64,000 nt of DNA. Source: Sipunculus nudus. Its lineage: Eukaryota > Annelida > Sipuncula > Golfingiida > Sipunculidae. The notes beneath the pieces are model-generated. The model did not search any database and had not been told where the DNA came from. It saw only the letters and a program-made list of their open reading frames with translations. Positions 39,121-49,789 of the stretch are shown one piece after another. The position numbers and the translations under genes are program-made. How positions within the stretch are numbered: position 1 is the stretch's first letter; each line of letters starts with the position of its first letter. The stretch covers positions 59,588,019 to 59,652,018 of the forward strand of contig CM049306.1 of the NCBI GenBank assembly GCA_026874595.1, written 5' to 3'.

Positions 39121-39125
<5 letters not shown>
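37476..39125 (+). mobile_element. Tc1/mariner-type DNA transposon (degenerate)
   Basis: The termini are AGTATGTCACAGAAGTGAG on the left and CTCACTTTTGTGACATACT on the right. Each terminal repeat is about 200 bp and carries two copies of the motif: GTGAGTACATCCC at 37490 and 37676, and the complement near 38915 and 39103. This is the IR/DR layout of Sleeping Beauty-like Tc1 elements. It lies inside a (TA)n run, as expected for a TA-targeting transposase, so the exact target duplication cannot be seen. The transposase inside is dead. Confidence 0.9.
37858..38879 (+). pseudogene. Tc1-like transposase pseudogene (DDE)
   Basis: It starts MAPHGKELSEDLRNKIV. The N-terminal paired-like helix-turn-helix includes GLGYKKIGNTLKLSYSTVAR, then a GRPR-like linker (NRPRQGR). 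The catalytic domain shows LWSDESKINLFG (first D), FQHDNDPEHTS (second D) and DENPIEHL (E) in DD34E spacing. Breaks: stop codons after SPRA (38065), after KLA (about 38089), after NVKVM (38656) and after IEHL (38701), and a one-base frameshift at about 38720. After that shift the reading continues to the TGA at 38877. It is non-autonomous and old enough to have collected several lesions. Confidence 0.9.
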
Positions 39126-39169
<44 letters not shown>

Positions 39170-39915
39170 GTGTGTGTGTGTGTGTGGCTGCGAGTCCGGA
39201 AGATACATTGACGCCACTGTTAGGAAAGCATCTTGCATGAACTTTTCAGGTCAACTGTATTATTATGACATGCATATCAAGACATTACGTCATAAACAGA
39301 TGATTCAGGTGACACTCCAGGATCGAGGATTAAATGGTATCATAATATATGCCAAAAATAAAACCATGACACTCAAAAACCTAGTCTTATTTTGATTAAA
39401 TTCAAATAGTTCAAAGATGGACAAAAAGAGAAACAATCATAAATGATAGAACTATATAAATTACGAAATATACGGCGAAAAAATAAAGGTATGGTCCGCA
39501 GTCACCGCCCGTGCCAATTTTAACCCCCCCCCCCCCATCAAAATTTTTTATTTTTTAAGAAGATGAATAATACAATTTTTGTAGTGTTTTTACCATTTTA
39601 GCAAAAAATTTGTTATTTTCATGCTTTTCGATGTTCATATGACATTTTTTCGAAACATACAAAAAAAGGCAAAAAATAAAATACCGCCCGCCCAAACTGA
39701 ATTCTGAAAAAAAGTGCCTTAGAACCATACTTTTTTTGGCCTTATAATTTATCTTTACGGTTCAGAAAATTCTGCTCTAGGACAGGTGCAAGACAAAAAA
39801 TTATCTGACCATTCTTTTTATGAGACGTCTGGCACGTGCCTATGTCACGGAGTTTTTAACGTAGCCTGGCATACAAGTACTCCATACGCCTCATACACCT
39901 GGTACATTTGACATC

Positions 39916-40206
39916 ATGTCTCGTATCTGGCTCGTGTTTCTGGCAATAGGCCTGTCCACAGCAGAATGGACATTACGGGGGGAACTTTTCGTGGACAACC
40001 CCTCGTTTACAAATGTATTCACCCATTAGAACCCTGGAAATCCTTAAAGGGAGTTCAGTCTCCTAGTAACTTCATTCAACCCCGCACCCTTCAGTCAAGA
40101 AGATCTATTCGTCTACAGGTACATTGGGGAAAATCTGGACAATTTGGAGCTGACGTTGCCACAGTCGTTAACATCTGTATTTGAATGGCCCAGAGAATCT
40201 CGTCAG
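39916..40206 (+). pseudogene. First exon (copy A) of an FG-GAP-like secreted protein, with two nonsense codons
   Basis: ATG at 39916 opens a signal-peptide-like start (MSRIWLVFLAIGLSTAEW) and ELFVDNPSFTNVFTH. Codon 38 is TAG (40027-40029) and codon 44 is TAA (40045-40047). In the copy at 57575 these are AAG and CAA. The frame then stays open to RESRQ|GTACCA, a phase-0 donor that fits exon 2 at 40621. Position and phase show it is the natural first exon of the gene below, but as read it cannot encode the mature protein. Polymorphism, sequencing error or true decay are all possible. Confidence 0.8.
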
Positions 40207-40620
40207 GTACCAGGTACGGTCAACAATGTAAGCTGTATAAGTAAACCAAACATTCAGAAATACATGAAGTGAAAACTCAAAAATTTTATATTAGTTCTGC
40301 ATGCAAATAAATTGATCTGACTGTAAAACCGAGGAACATATGTTTCTACATATTTAGTTTGAGCTTCGTAGTCTAACTTGGTGTACTTATTTTGACCAAG
40401 AATACCCTTAAGGTAAGAAAGATAAGATAAGCCTTTATTCAACATGCAAGGCATGAAATTCAGTTCGCAAGCATTTACAGCAGATGTATAGACACCACTT
40501 CAGGTATTGTATATGAATCAAGTAAAGACATTATAGCACATCACAGAGAATTATAGCACATCACTGGCATTATGTTAAGTATATCACAGGCATTATAGCA
40601 CTTTATAGTGTGTTTGTCAG

Positions 40621-40849
40621 AGGATGTATTTGTACGCCGTGTCTATCGGGAGCGGCTTTATCCCCCCTCTGAAGGACGATGGGGCTCTTACCATCGTGGA
40701 TGTCTCTGACTGGAACAGCCCTTTCACCTTTGACATTTCAACATCCTTTGACCCCACTCTTTGGTTTTACCATCGGATCACCTGGAAGGATATGGACATG
40801 GACGGAAGGCAAGACGCTTTTACATGTCGGGCCCGACGGAACGACGCTG
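40621..40849 (+). CDS. FG-GAP-like gene exon 2
   Basis: The acceptor is TTTGTCAG|AGGATG and the donor CGCTG|GTAAGA. It encodes RMYLYAVSIGSGFIPPLKDD to the calcium-loop motif DMDMDGRQDA, and ends one base into a Gly codon. Confidence 0.8.
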
Positions 40850-42709
40850 GTAAGATTCTACTTATATAATAGTGATTTCATGCAGATACCATGACTTTGC
40901 GTTTGTTTTTTTTTTTTTGTTTTTTTCTCGATTTGTACGGTCTCTTTTTTAGCTCAGCTAACCATAGGTCTTCTGAGCTATAGCGATCACCTTTTGTCCG
41001 TCGTCCCGTCTGTCCGTCGTGCCGTCCGTCCGTCCGTCGTTCACAAGACACAAATCGTAACCGTTAAACCATGGAACTCTAATTTTACATCAAAGTATTT
41101 CCTTGGTAAATCTCCTGGCATACCATAAATTAGGTCACTGTGACCTATATTTTGCGAGTTACGCGCGCTTTAATGTGTGTTTTTTAGCCCTTACAAAATT
41201 AAACTTGTGTTAGTGTTTTTGGCTGCAAAACAAAATCTTTGCACTCAACCCTAACACTAAAACATTATTTGCATTGACTGAACATACAATATTGTTACCA
41301 GGCAATATTGACCATGGAAAGCCCTTTCGGCTTTAGAAGTCTGGTGGTGCCATCTACATTTTTAGTTAATTTTTACGCATTTCTATTGTATTTCTTGTAC
41401 TCAGAAATTATTTCTGGCCAGTTGTAAACAAGGCACAAATCGTAAGTGCTTGGCCTAGAAACTGTTTACATAATTTGAAGGTAGGGCCTTTGTAAGTCTA
41501 GAAACTTATTACTTAAAATCAAGGTAGGTTCTTGGTAAATCTCCTTGCATACAACTTGCATACGATATGCGATTGCAAATATATGTTGTTTTTTTTTGTT
41601 CTATATAAATAATTTTCCAGGTGGAATGTTCACTGAGATGGTGTGGTTCAAACATCCCCCGGTACCTGAAAACATCATCTTCGCGTGGGACGTGACCGTG
41701 ATGAAGACTGACACCTGTGATATATTCAGTACTCCGGCCACACTTACGGCAGGCGGTCAGGCCTATGATGTCATATTTACATCAGGGTACTTCACACAAA
41801 AACTCGCTGTTCATTGGACGACCGATGTAAGTGGCCGGTGGGACGATGTCAGCAAGGTTGGTTTAATTGTGGACCATTAATTCACGTTATTATATACTGC
41901 GTCCGGGACACTAAGACCAAATTTTTGGCGCGTCATATGGGATTATAGAGAATCCCAATGAGAGGTGATCCGTGTCATTTATTTTTTCCAATATTATGTT
42001 AAATTAAATATTTTCTATTTAGCGTAATTTTTGTATAATCATACGATTAGTTATTGTGTCACTATTTCACTAGAGTGAAATCTAGGAGTTAGTTGTCAGC
42101 ACATCGTTTACAAAGTTGACTGCTTTTGGGGGTAGTCCTCAATGGTCAGTGACTACTTCAAGAGCCAATCTTGATCCTTTTGGTCCAAGAGCCTGAAATT
42201 TCACGCCTGAATCTCCAGAATCAAGCGTCCGAGACACATTTCGGACATCACAGACCCTGTATAATACTAGTTATTTAACTTATTCAGTGACCGCATCAAG
42301 AACGTTAACGCCTGTATTAAAAGACACCATGCAAGGACAAGTCCCCATGGTTTTAAAACTGTGTACAAGATATAACTCCAAAAATATTTTTCTCAGGCAA
42401 AACAGTACATCAGTCCTTGGGCACCCCATTTACCTGTCTCGTCACAAATGATAATATATTTTCCCCATGCATGAGACCTTGAAGGACATTTTCAAAGATT
42501 ATTCACATTGCCCCGTTGTTGTGTGTATTACTGGACTAATGTGTGCATGTATCTCCTTAGAAAACAGCGACAATTATAACACCACCGAAAGACGTCCGAA
42601 AAATAATATTTATCGCTCTGTTGCTCATGCAGAGGGCTTCAACTGAAAATTTACATTAGTCACATGCAGTGGCGGATCTAGCAGGGGGTGGCAGATATTT
42701 CAAGATTCA

Positions 42710-42748
<39 letters not shown>

Positions 42749-45700
42749 ACGGAACCTTATAACAACAGATCACGTAATCGTGACGAGCATAAAATTTATT
42801 ACGGAGATAACAAAAAATCAGATTCCGCAACACTAGGCAGCGTGAAATGTCTAGGGGAATGAACAAAGAAGTCGGTGTTTTTATGTTTAATTTATTCTTA
42901 GAACAATCTTAACATTACAATACACTAAATCAATACAAAAACACAGTATAACAACAATAAAAATGTACAGTACCAGAGTGTCTGGGACCTAGGCTTTGAT
43001 TTCTGGATACCACTTCTGTCACAGCTCAACAACAGTCCTTTAACACAAATATTCCAGATGAACAGTTCATGTAAATCTTCTCAGAGAATAGTCCGATTTT
43101 ATCGCGAAAACAATCTGTTGTAATCCAAAAGTGAAGTTCTGGTAATAATTCCAAAGGCAAACTGAAGACAATCCGTGTATAAAGTCTGTATAAATTCGTT
43201 AAGATCTGTAAGTTCTGCAATTATCGGAAAGGTCCCAAAAAACACACTCTTCCATGTCCGCCTGAATTTTCCCTCTGCCGGCTCTTAACATAGCCCCTAT
43301 TTAAAGTTTTATAGAAACCCAAGAACTTCTATATTCACGAACATTCCTATGAACACAATACACCTGCGCCCACAGCGCCTGAACAGACCCGATAACTCAA
43401 GACTACAGTGAGCGCTGTGTTTACTCACCGCGAGAGTTCAGCAAGTGCGGTTCCAACAGTAGCGCAAAGGGTCTGCGCTTAACACGAATCAGAATGCCTA
43501 GCACATGCCAAGTGCCAAATGTAATATCCCGCGCATAATAAAACAGATACCTGTAACAAGATATACATATATACATATATACATATATACATATATATAC
43601 ATATATACTTATATATACATGTAAATATATATACGAGAAAAAAAGAGATGTAATTATAAGTGACAAGATGTTAGATATGTTCAGTTTCTGAATTGGAATA
43701 TAAATATGTTGCTCCTCAAATACGTTCTTCCCGTTGAAGTCGTGTACACAAATCCTATACGTACACGAACAATTACGTTACTACACTATATGTGGAACCA
43801 ACAATATGATATTTTATATTATATATGTTTGAGCCCGTTTGCGGATCTGGCCCATCTGCCGATGGGCTTGGCCCATATGAGGATCCGTTATTGGGCTGCC
43901 CATCTGCAGATGGGCAGGCCAATGACGAATTTGATACCATGCACTTTCTGGCCCATTTGCAGATGGGCTTGGCCCAATAACCGATTTTAGTTTTTGGTAG
44001 TAATACTTTATCATTTTAATATTATTTTATTATCTTGATGACTTTTGAACTCAGACAAACTTTTCTCAGATCTTAAATGTGTTTATGGAAACATAAATCA
44101 CTATCACAGACTTACATCAATAATTTTATCATTTTATCAAACTTACACAGATGTGCATAGGAACTACATAGATGTGCATTCAGTGTTACAATACCCTATT
44201 TAATAACTTTTTACACACAATTCTTAATTAGTTTACATTGCATTCGCGTGTATTAAGAGTTTAATGAGGTTCACCTTTTACCAAAGAGTAATAACATACA
44301 TTACCAAATAGATGTGACTTCCATGGTACCATATAATTTTTCTAAAGAGCAATTATATATGGTACGAAATCAGTTTCTCAAATTCATTTTAAAATAACCA
44401 CACATATATCAAGGTTACTATATACATTTTGGCAATAGAATAGTTATATGTGAAGCAAACACTCTCTCAGAGTCATTTGATCTCAGAGTCAATCACAATC
44501 ATGCATTATCACAACGATAACACTTCTTGTTACAGTTTGTTTTCACTTATTTTTGGTAAAGAGGACTTCACATATTGATTATTTATGTTTTTCATATCAT
44601 TTACAGTTACATACTAAAGGTTTTTTTTAATTTTTAATATATAACAATTTATTAGATATATGGGATAAATAAACAGATCTCTGAAACAAGCAATCATCAC
44701 GATGTTTTATATATAAATATTTTTTAAATATATTAAATATAAATATAAATATAAAATGTAAATGGTGACAAGACTCCTTCTAAACAATTAAGGACAAATA
44801 TAATAATACTTCATACTCAGAAGATAAATAATGAAGAGAGTAAAAACTACCGAAATTCGAAGTTAATACTTGCATATCATTAATTTCGGTCTGTGTGGGA
44901 CACTGTTATCGAATAAAATTTCAGCTCAACTTGCTAGGCACTATTCTAAACTTATTTATAGAACCTGTATGGATACGGGACAATAAATATATATGTAAAA
45001 TCTATATTATATAAATTGAATAAATTATGATGATAATAGGGTGGTTTAAATGGCACACTATTTTGATAGGGTTGTACCTTTTTTGTCTAAAAGGACATAT
45101 ACTATTTCATGTTAAATAACCGGGTATACTTGCATGGGAGCGTATATAAAGGCGGTGGCGGAGGCATGTGCGTTGTGAGTGCTTTCTAGTTCATTTGGTT
45201 GTCACTAACACTATAATTACACTTAAGGATAAACGCATTTAGGTTTGACCAACCAACTTAATATTGGATACACCTTACATGATAAATGAAACGCTTACAT
45301 GGGCAAAGGTCTTTCGATATCATGCATGGTCCACCTCCCTCCCGCTGACCTCTTCTCCGGGCTTAGCTTTAGAGGGAATAACAAGTATGCTGGACAACCA
45401 AAGAGCAAGCAATTCCATAATTTTGAATCCTTTAGATATTACGTAGAACTCATATAAGTTCTGAGCAATGTTTTTCTGAGTTCAAAAGTCATCAAGATAA
45501 TAAAATAATAAAGTATTACTAACAAAAACTAAAATCGGTTATTGGGCCAAGCCCATCTGCAAATGGGCCAGAAAGTGCATGGTATCAAATTCGTTATTGG
45601 GCTGCCCATCTGCAGATAGGCAGCCCAATAACGGATCCTCATATGGGTCAAGCCCATCGGCAGATGGGCCAGATCCGCAAACGGGCTCCAACATATATAC

Positions 45701-48700
45701 CACTAATGGTATTTTTTCTCTAGTCACCGATCATCTTTTCCCGTGAACTGCGTAAAAATTCTTTATTTGACCTCATTTAGAGAGATGTTTAGCTTTCATT
45801 AGCAAGGAGTTCATTTTCCTTAAGTGTGTGTGTGTGGGAGGAGGGGGGGGGGAGTCCTTTCAATGAATTACATGTTATAATTGTTTTGTCTACATAACGT
45901 CTATAAAAAATTAAAAAAAAAACTGACCATATATTTTTTGCATATGTTTCCAGGTTTAAATTTAAATGTTTTAAGAGGGGAGTCAATTTCTATGACCGCC
46001 CCGGGCGGTACAAAGGCTAGGTGGGCCACTGGTCACATGGTGCATTGAACCTAGCCTTGTGGCAGCTTTGGTTACCTGTGATGACTAGACATAGCACAGG
46101 GGTGAAAGGTCCTTTTGTACATCCCACAAGTCTGTAATTATATGTTATTCAATAAAGAGTTTTACCTCCGTATAGGTTTGAGCGACGATACGGCTGCCCG
46201 AAGGCCAATTCCAAGGTAATACCCAACTTATTTTTACAGCCACGCATGTTATCAACACAATATACCAGGTATAGTCTCTCTGTTTTAACAAAGTTCTCGA
46301 GTAAAACACTTCAAAATGCCCCACATACCGACCTCTTCACATATTCAGTGTCCTTCTTCTTGTCAGTTTCATTCCCGGGCTGTCCGTCACACAGCACTGT
46401 GACGTCAAGGGAATCGTGATGCTTGTCATGTGATGATTTCATTCTGGGGTGATTTCATTCACTGTGTACACTAAGTATGAACTCATTATATTAAATAATT
46501 GTAGAAGCCTTATCGGCCACGGACATTGATATGAACCTTATGATTAACATATTTACCCATAAAAAAATGATAAATGAACAAGAGCAGTATGATATTTCTA
46601 AAACCTAGGAATTTTACTTCTAACCAGGGTTGCATGGGTTTCTAATACTTCATTAAGGGATATAGTAACGCCTCCGTTCGTGCGTCCGTCTGTCCGTCCG
46701 GAATTGGTTGTGAATCGATTTAAAGCCAAACCGTTTGACCAAAACCTTTCATCTTGCACATATGGCTCACCCACCCGTAGATAAAGAACCCTAAAGATTT
46801 TGAAGTAACGGGGTCAAAAGTCACGGCCACACTACAGGTCTACTTCTTGAAAAAGCTTGTGGACCCATTGTAAGCCAAACCGTTTCACCAAAACCTTTCA
46901 TCTTGCAAATATGGCTCACCCACCCATGGATGAAAACCCCTATCGATTTTGAGGTCACGGTGTCGATGGTCACTGCCACAGGTCCAACTTCTTGAAAAGC
47001 TCGTGGACCCATTTTATGTCAAACGGGTTTGACCAAAACCTTTCATCTTGGAAATAAGGCTAACCCACCCTTGGATGAAGAACCCTGTTGATGGTCAGGT
47101 CACGTAGTAAAAAGTCATGGCCACAGTTCCACTTCTTGAAAAAGATTGTGGACCCAATTAAAGCAAAATCGTTTCACCAACGCGTTATATCTTGGAAATA
47201 TGGCCCATCCACCCATGGATGAAGAACCCTATATCGATTTTGAGTTCACGGGGTCAAAGGTCACGGCCGCAGCGCCCACTTCTTTAAAAAGCTTGTCGAC
47301 CCATTTAAGGCCAAACCGTTTTACCAACACCTGTCAGTGCCATCTTGCTCATATGGCTCACCCACCCATGGATGAAGAATCCTATTTAGTTAGAGATCAC
47401 AGGAGCAGAGGTCAAGGCAATGCAGAGAGCTGCCCTCCTCATTTTTCGCACTGTGTAATACACCCATTCTAATTATGCCCCGTGACAGGGGATGTTCCAG
47501 GTTGCGGTGCCCTTGTTAAAATTTGTTTTAAAAACATTTAGGCCTGCATTAAATTTCATTAGGCCCGGGATTTCCATCATGTAAGTAATGTACGAAATAT
47601 TACATGAACCAGTAATTTGGCCTCAAAAAATACAGAATCTAGGGAGACAGTACCTTCAAAACCAAATGAACATTATTGCATTGTTCATCAAACCAAGCGG
47701 GGTGCTCACACCGAGCAGAGCGTGGTGTCGCAATGTATGTCAATCCATCCAGTATGCCTTGCATATGACTTGTTGATACTTAATGTCTGGTGAAGTGGTA
47801 CCGCAGCCTGCAGACAACTTTTATTTGAAATATAGTCTCATGAACTCGAAGAAGCTACCCAAGCTATAGAAATGCTGTTTGCTTTCTATTTACCATAACA
47901 GGTCCAAACACGAATAATCCAGGAGGGTCACAAATACTTTGATGTTCAGTTGACGGATTTAAACAACGATGGACGAATGGAAATCCTGGTTCCTGCCTCT
48001 TCTAACGTTAATGGGTCAATCCTTGTGTTTGAGATCCCAGATGATTTTAGGTAATTTTCATAATTTTTACATCCGTTTATGCCACCCCTTGATTGTCTTC
48101 AGCGTTACGTCATAGGAAAGACCCATATAGCTTAACATCTTCGCGTGGAAGTTCCAGGGTTGCAAATACGTGAGCCTTGAATCACCTGCCGACACACAGA
48201 GTGGTAGATAATTCTCAGTATCGCCTATTTTTGCCTATTATCGCCTATTTTCATTGTATTACATATATAGTGATAAAGTGTTTTCTGTATTATATATATA
48301 TAAATTATTAATATTTTTTTAATAATGCTTTATTATGTCAAATATAATAACATGATAAAAGTTTATGCATTTCAGTTTATTTCAAACACGAAATATGGCA
48401 ACATTATTACTGATGTACTGTAAGATGACAGTGCTCAAAGACCCATTCAATAGAAGTTTTCTTTACGTCTTTATAGGTGAAAATAACTTGGCATTTAGAG
48501 ACTTTTTTACTGTAGTATCGATACACGCGGCTTAGCACAAAGAGAGATAGATGGTGTGCACAATCACAGCCGTGTACCACATCGCAAGGCTGCATGCCGT
48601 TCTTAAACATCAAAAGCTGTTATCTGACACTATCTTCCTGAAGTTATCATGAGCTGTGAGGAGAGAATATTAATGAATAATTAATTATTATAACCGTGTT

Positions 48701-49780
48701 CAGCACTGCTTTCTTTTTTGTCGTATCAAAATATTTCTCGTATACCAATACGTCATCGAGCAGACCTCAAATTTCCTGGGATGTGCTATATCAGGCCTAC
48801 TTGATTTCCTACAACTTACCTATAAAGACACAGTAGAGGTGTTCACGTTTAGCCTTTCATTTATCTCAGCCATTTAGATGACTAAATTTGTAACAGATAC
48901 ATAGTGTTCACTAAAAAAATAGAATTTAACAATTGAACAAAATATCGATATTTTAAAACTTTGTCGCGATACGCAATATGCGAAACCCCGTATCGCGATA
49001 TACCGATATAGATAATATCGCGCAGCCCTTCTGTCTAGCGTGTGTTACTGGGCGGAGGGATAGACGTTGGTTCCAATGTGGATTTTTTTTGCAAATTTCA
49101 TACAAAATGATAGAAATGGTATCCTACCTCCCCCCCCCCCCCCCCCCCACCCCCCCCCCCCCCCACCCCCAGGGACCAAATATAACTAGCTAGGCCTATT
49201 CGGCCAGACACTTCCGGCCGGGCTCACTGTTGCATTTTGATTACTTTTATGTAAATTTATCTGAGCGTTATCACAATAAACATATTTTGTTCTATATCAG
49301 AACCCAGCAGTTTACTGAGCACCTGATCGCGACGGATTTTGTTCCTCGTCCATTTTCAGAAAATGCTGGAAGCCCTGGATTTACACTTGCATTTTATCCG
49401 ACATCTGAGTAAGTTTTTTTTGTGTTATTCTCTTAATAATGATTAGCTGAATAAACCTAAATGTTATACCACTGGTAGCGTCATCCCTCGATTAATTAAT
49501 ATCGTAAAATACTGAGTACAATCCAGTCTAAGAAACTCAGGTTATCTAAACAAAAAGTATTTAAAAAATATAAATTAACCGGTTTTAAAATGTGCATTTT
49601 GAAAAATGTGTAATATTAGTGGGAAATGCACGTGTATTAGCATATGTAAAAATGTATAAAATAAAAGCCAATTTAACAAGTTAAATAGTTACATTTAAAT
49701 TTAACAGCACAAGTGGTAAAGCCTGGATTTCCGCATCTGGTGATGACGATGGTCGGGCTTACGTACTGGAACCCGGCCAG
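40621..49780 (+). CDS. FG-GAP/VCBS-like repeat protein gene, exons 2-6
   Basis: Exons 40621-40849, 41621-41856, 47902-48050, 49301-49408 and 49708-49780 have good AG/GT borders and join without a stop (229+236+149+108+73 nt, 265 codons). Two segments have the D.D.DG calcium-loop form of FG-GAP/VCBS blades: WKDMDMDGRQDAFTCRA in exon 2 and QLTDLNNDGRMEILVPA in exon 4. ASGDDDGRAYVLEP in exon 6 is similar. With the signal peptide of exon 1 this suggests a secreted beta-propeller-type protein. I know no named family member, so the function is unknown. Intron 3 is 6 kb and full of mobile elements. Exons after 49780 were not found; the sequence beyond is repeat-rich, so the gene may be truncated. 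Confidence 0.75.
40980..41570. repeat. CCGT-rich dispersed repeat in intron 2 of the FG-GAP-like gene
   Basis: A (CCGT)n-like stretch (41000-41040) is followed by ACACAAATCGTAA...CTTGGTAAATCTCC. This module recurs in diverged form at 41447-41560. It is non-coding. Confidence 0.5.
41621..41856 (+). CDS. FG-GAP-like gene exon 3
   Basis: The acceptor is TTTTCCAG|GTGGAA and the donor AGCAAG|GTTGGT. It encodes GGMFTEMVWFKHPPVPENII and on through TSGYFTQKLAVHWTTD to WDDVSK. Phase 0 at the end. Confidence 0.8.
42712..42744. repeat. (TA)n microsatellite
   Basis: About 16 TA units adjoining the left edge of the second solo LTR. Confidence 0.95.
42745..43558. mobile_element. Solo LTR (family A, copy 2)
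   Basis: It starts TGATACGGAACCTTATAACA and ends TACCTGTAACA. It shares AACAGATCACGTA, GGCAGCGTGAAATGTCTAGG, ACATTACAATACACTAAAT and other blocks, in order, with 2224-3090. The left side abuts (TA)n, so no target duplication is visible. It lies in intron 3 of the FG-GAP-like gene. Confidence 0.7.
43559..43635. repeat. (ATATAC)n microsatellite
   Basis: Imperfect 8-10 bp units of ATATACAT directly after the solo LTR end. Confidence 0.85.
43820..45700. mobile_element. 1.9-kb element with ~250-bp palindrome-rich terminal inverted repeats
   Basis: 43820-44070 is the reverse complement of 45461-45700, with few differences, from TATATATGTT.GAGCCCG at the outer edge to GATGACTTTTGAACTCAG at the inner edge. 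The roughly 1.39 kb between them is AT-rich and I see no transposase. The arms carry the module TGGCCCAT.TGC.GATGGGC three times, including the perfect 18-bp palindrome GCCCATCTGCAGATGGGC (43898-43915). It fits a non-autonomous foldback-type DNA element. The superfamily is unknown and no clear target duplication is seen because the flanks are AT-rich. Confidence 0.8.
44071..45460. other. Interior of the long-TIR element
   Basis: AT-rich, with several short internal repeats (AATATAAATATAAATAT near 44725). The longest plus-strand frame (45264-45446, 60 codons) shows no domain. I see no gene. Confidence 0.6.
46725..47430 (+). repeat. Tandem array of ~146-bp units (about 5 copies)
   Basis: The landmark GCCAAACCGTTT or a variant recurs at 46725, 46874, 47018, 47163 and 47310, spacing 144-149 bp. 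Each unit also has CCATCTTG..ATATGGCTCACCCACCC, GGATGAA.AACCCTAT and GGTCA.GGCCAC. A (CCGT)-rich lead (46676-46700) precedes it. Units differ by about 10-20 percent by eye, so the array is not recent. Confidence 0.85.
47902..48050 (+). CDS. FG-GAP-like gene exon 4
   Basis: The acceptor is CATAACAG|GTCCAA and the donor TTTTAG|GTAATT. It encodes VQTRIIQEGHKYFDVQLTDL, then NNDGRMEILVPASSNVNG, SILVFEIPDDF. This is the clearest FG-GAP/VCBS blade. Confidence 0.82.
49131..49170. repeat. C-rich tract
   Basis: About 40 bases of C with a few A. It lies next to a palindromic TATCGCGATATACCGATAT-type segment at 48990-49022. Confidence 0.9.
49301..49408 (+). CDS. FG-GAP-like gene exon 5
   Basis: The acceptor is TATATCAG|AACCCA and the donor TCTGA|GTAAGT. 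It encodes TQQFTEHLIATDFVPRPFSE and NAGSPGFTLAFYPTS. Its first and last codons are split and match exons 4 and 6. Confidence 0.78.
49708..49780 (+). CDS. FG-GAP-like gene exon 6
   Basis: The acceptor is TTTAACAG|CACAAG and the donor GGCCAG|GTAGAC, phase 0. It encodes TSGKAWISASGDDDGRAYVL and EPGQ. Reading stays open past this donor (VDWSYTKKHFFQTTHK...) to another possible donor at AAAG|GTACTT (49865), so the exon could be longer. Confidence 0.7.
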
Positions 49781-49789
49781 GTAGACTGG

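Larger units (their letters stand above)
37220..39216. mobile_element. GGCGTCAAT MITE copy 2, split by a Tc1 element
   Basis: AAGCTAAACCTGGTTTAGAA to GTGTCAGCCAGACGCTTAAA (37270-37412) matches 56520-56655, and GGCTGCGAGTC...ATTGACGCC (39186-39214) matches the right end of that copy. Between them the (TA)n tract is split by the Tc1/mariner element. The left terminus is missing or degraded. Confidence 0.6.
41857..47901. other. Intron 3 of the FG-GAP-like gene
   Basis: 6.0 kb with no extra exon recognised. It holds the solo LTR, the long-TIR element, the 146-bp array and AT-rich filler. Confidence 0.6.

Noticed and set aside
46725-47430. CRISPR array
   Set aside because: Repeat units are long, diverged and have no spacer structure; the DNA is eukaryotic.
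47146-47472. 108-codon plus-strand reading frame
   Set aside because: It lies inside the 146-bp tandem array and its repeated HPPMDEE motif follows the repeat period; no codon constraint or splice context.
48930-49035. hAT-type MITE end (GCGATATACCGATAT, GCGCAGCCC)
   Set aside because: CGATA-rich segments recur near 650, 17930 and 20690, but no paired terminus or 8-bp duplication could be found.
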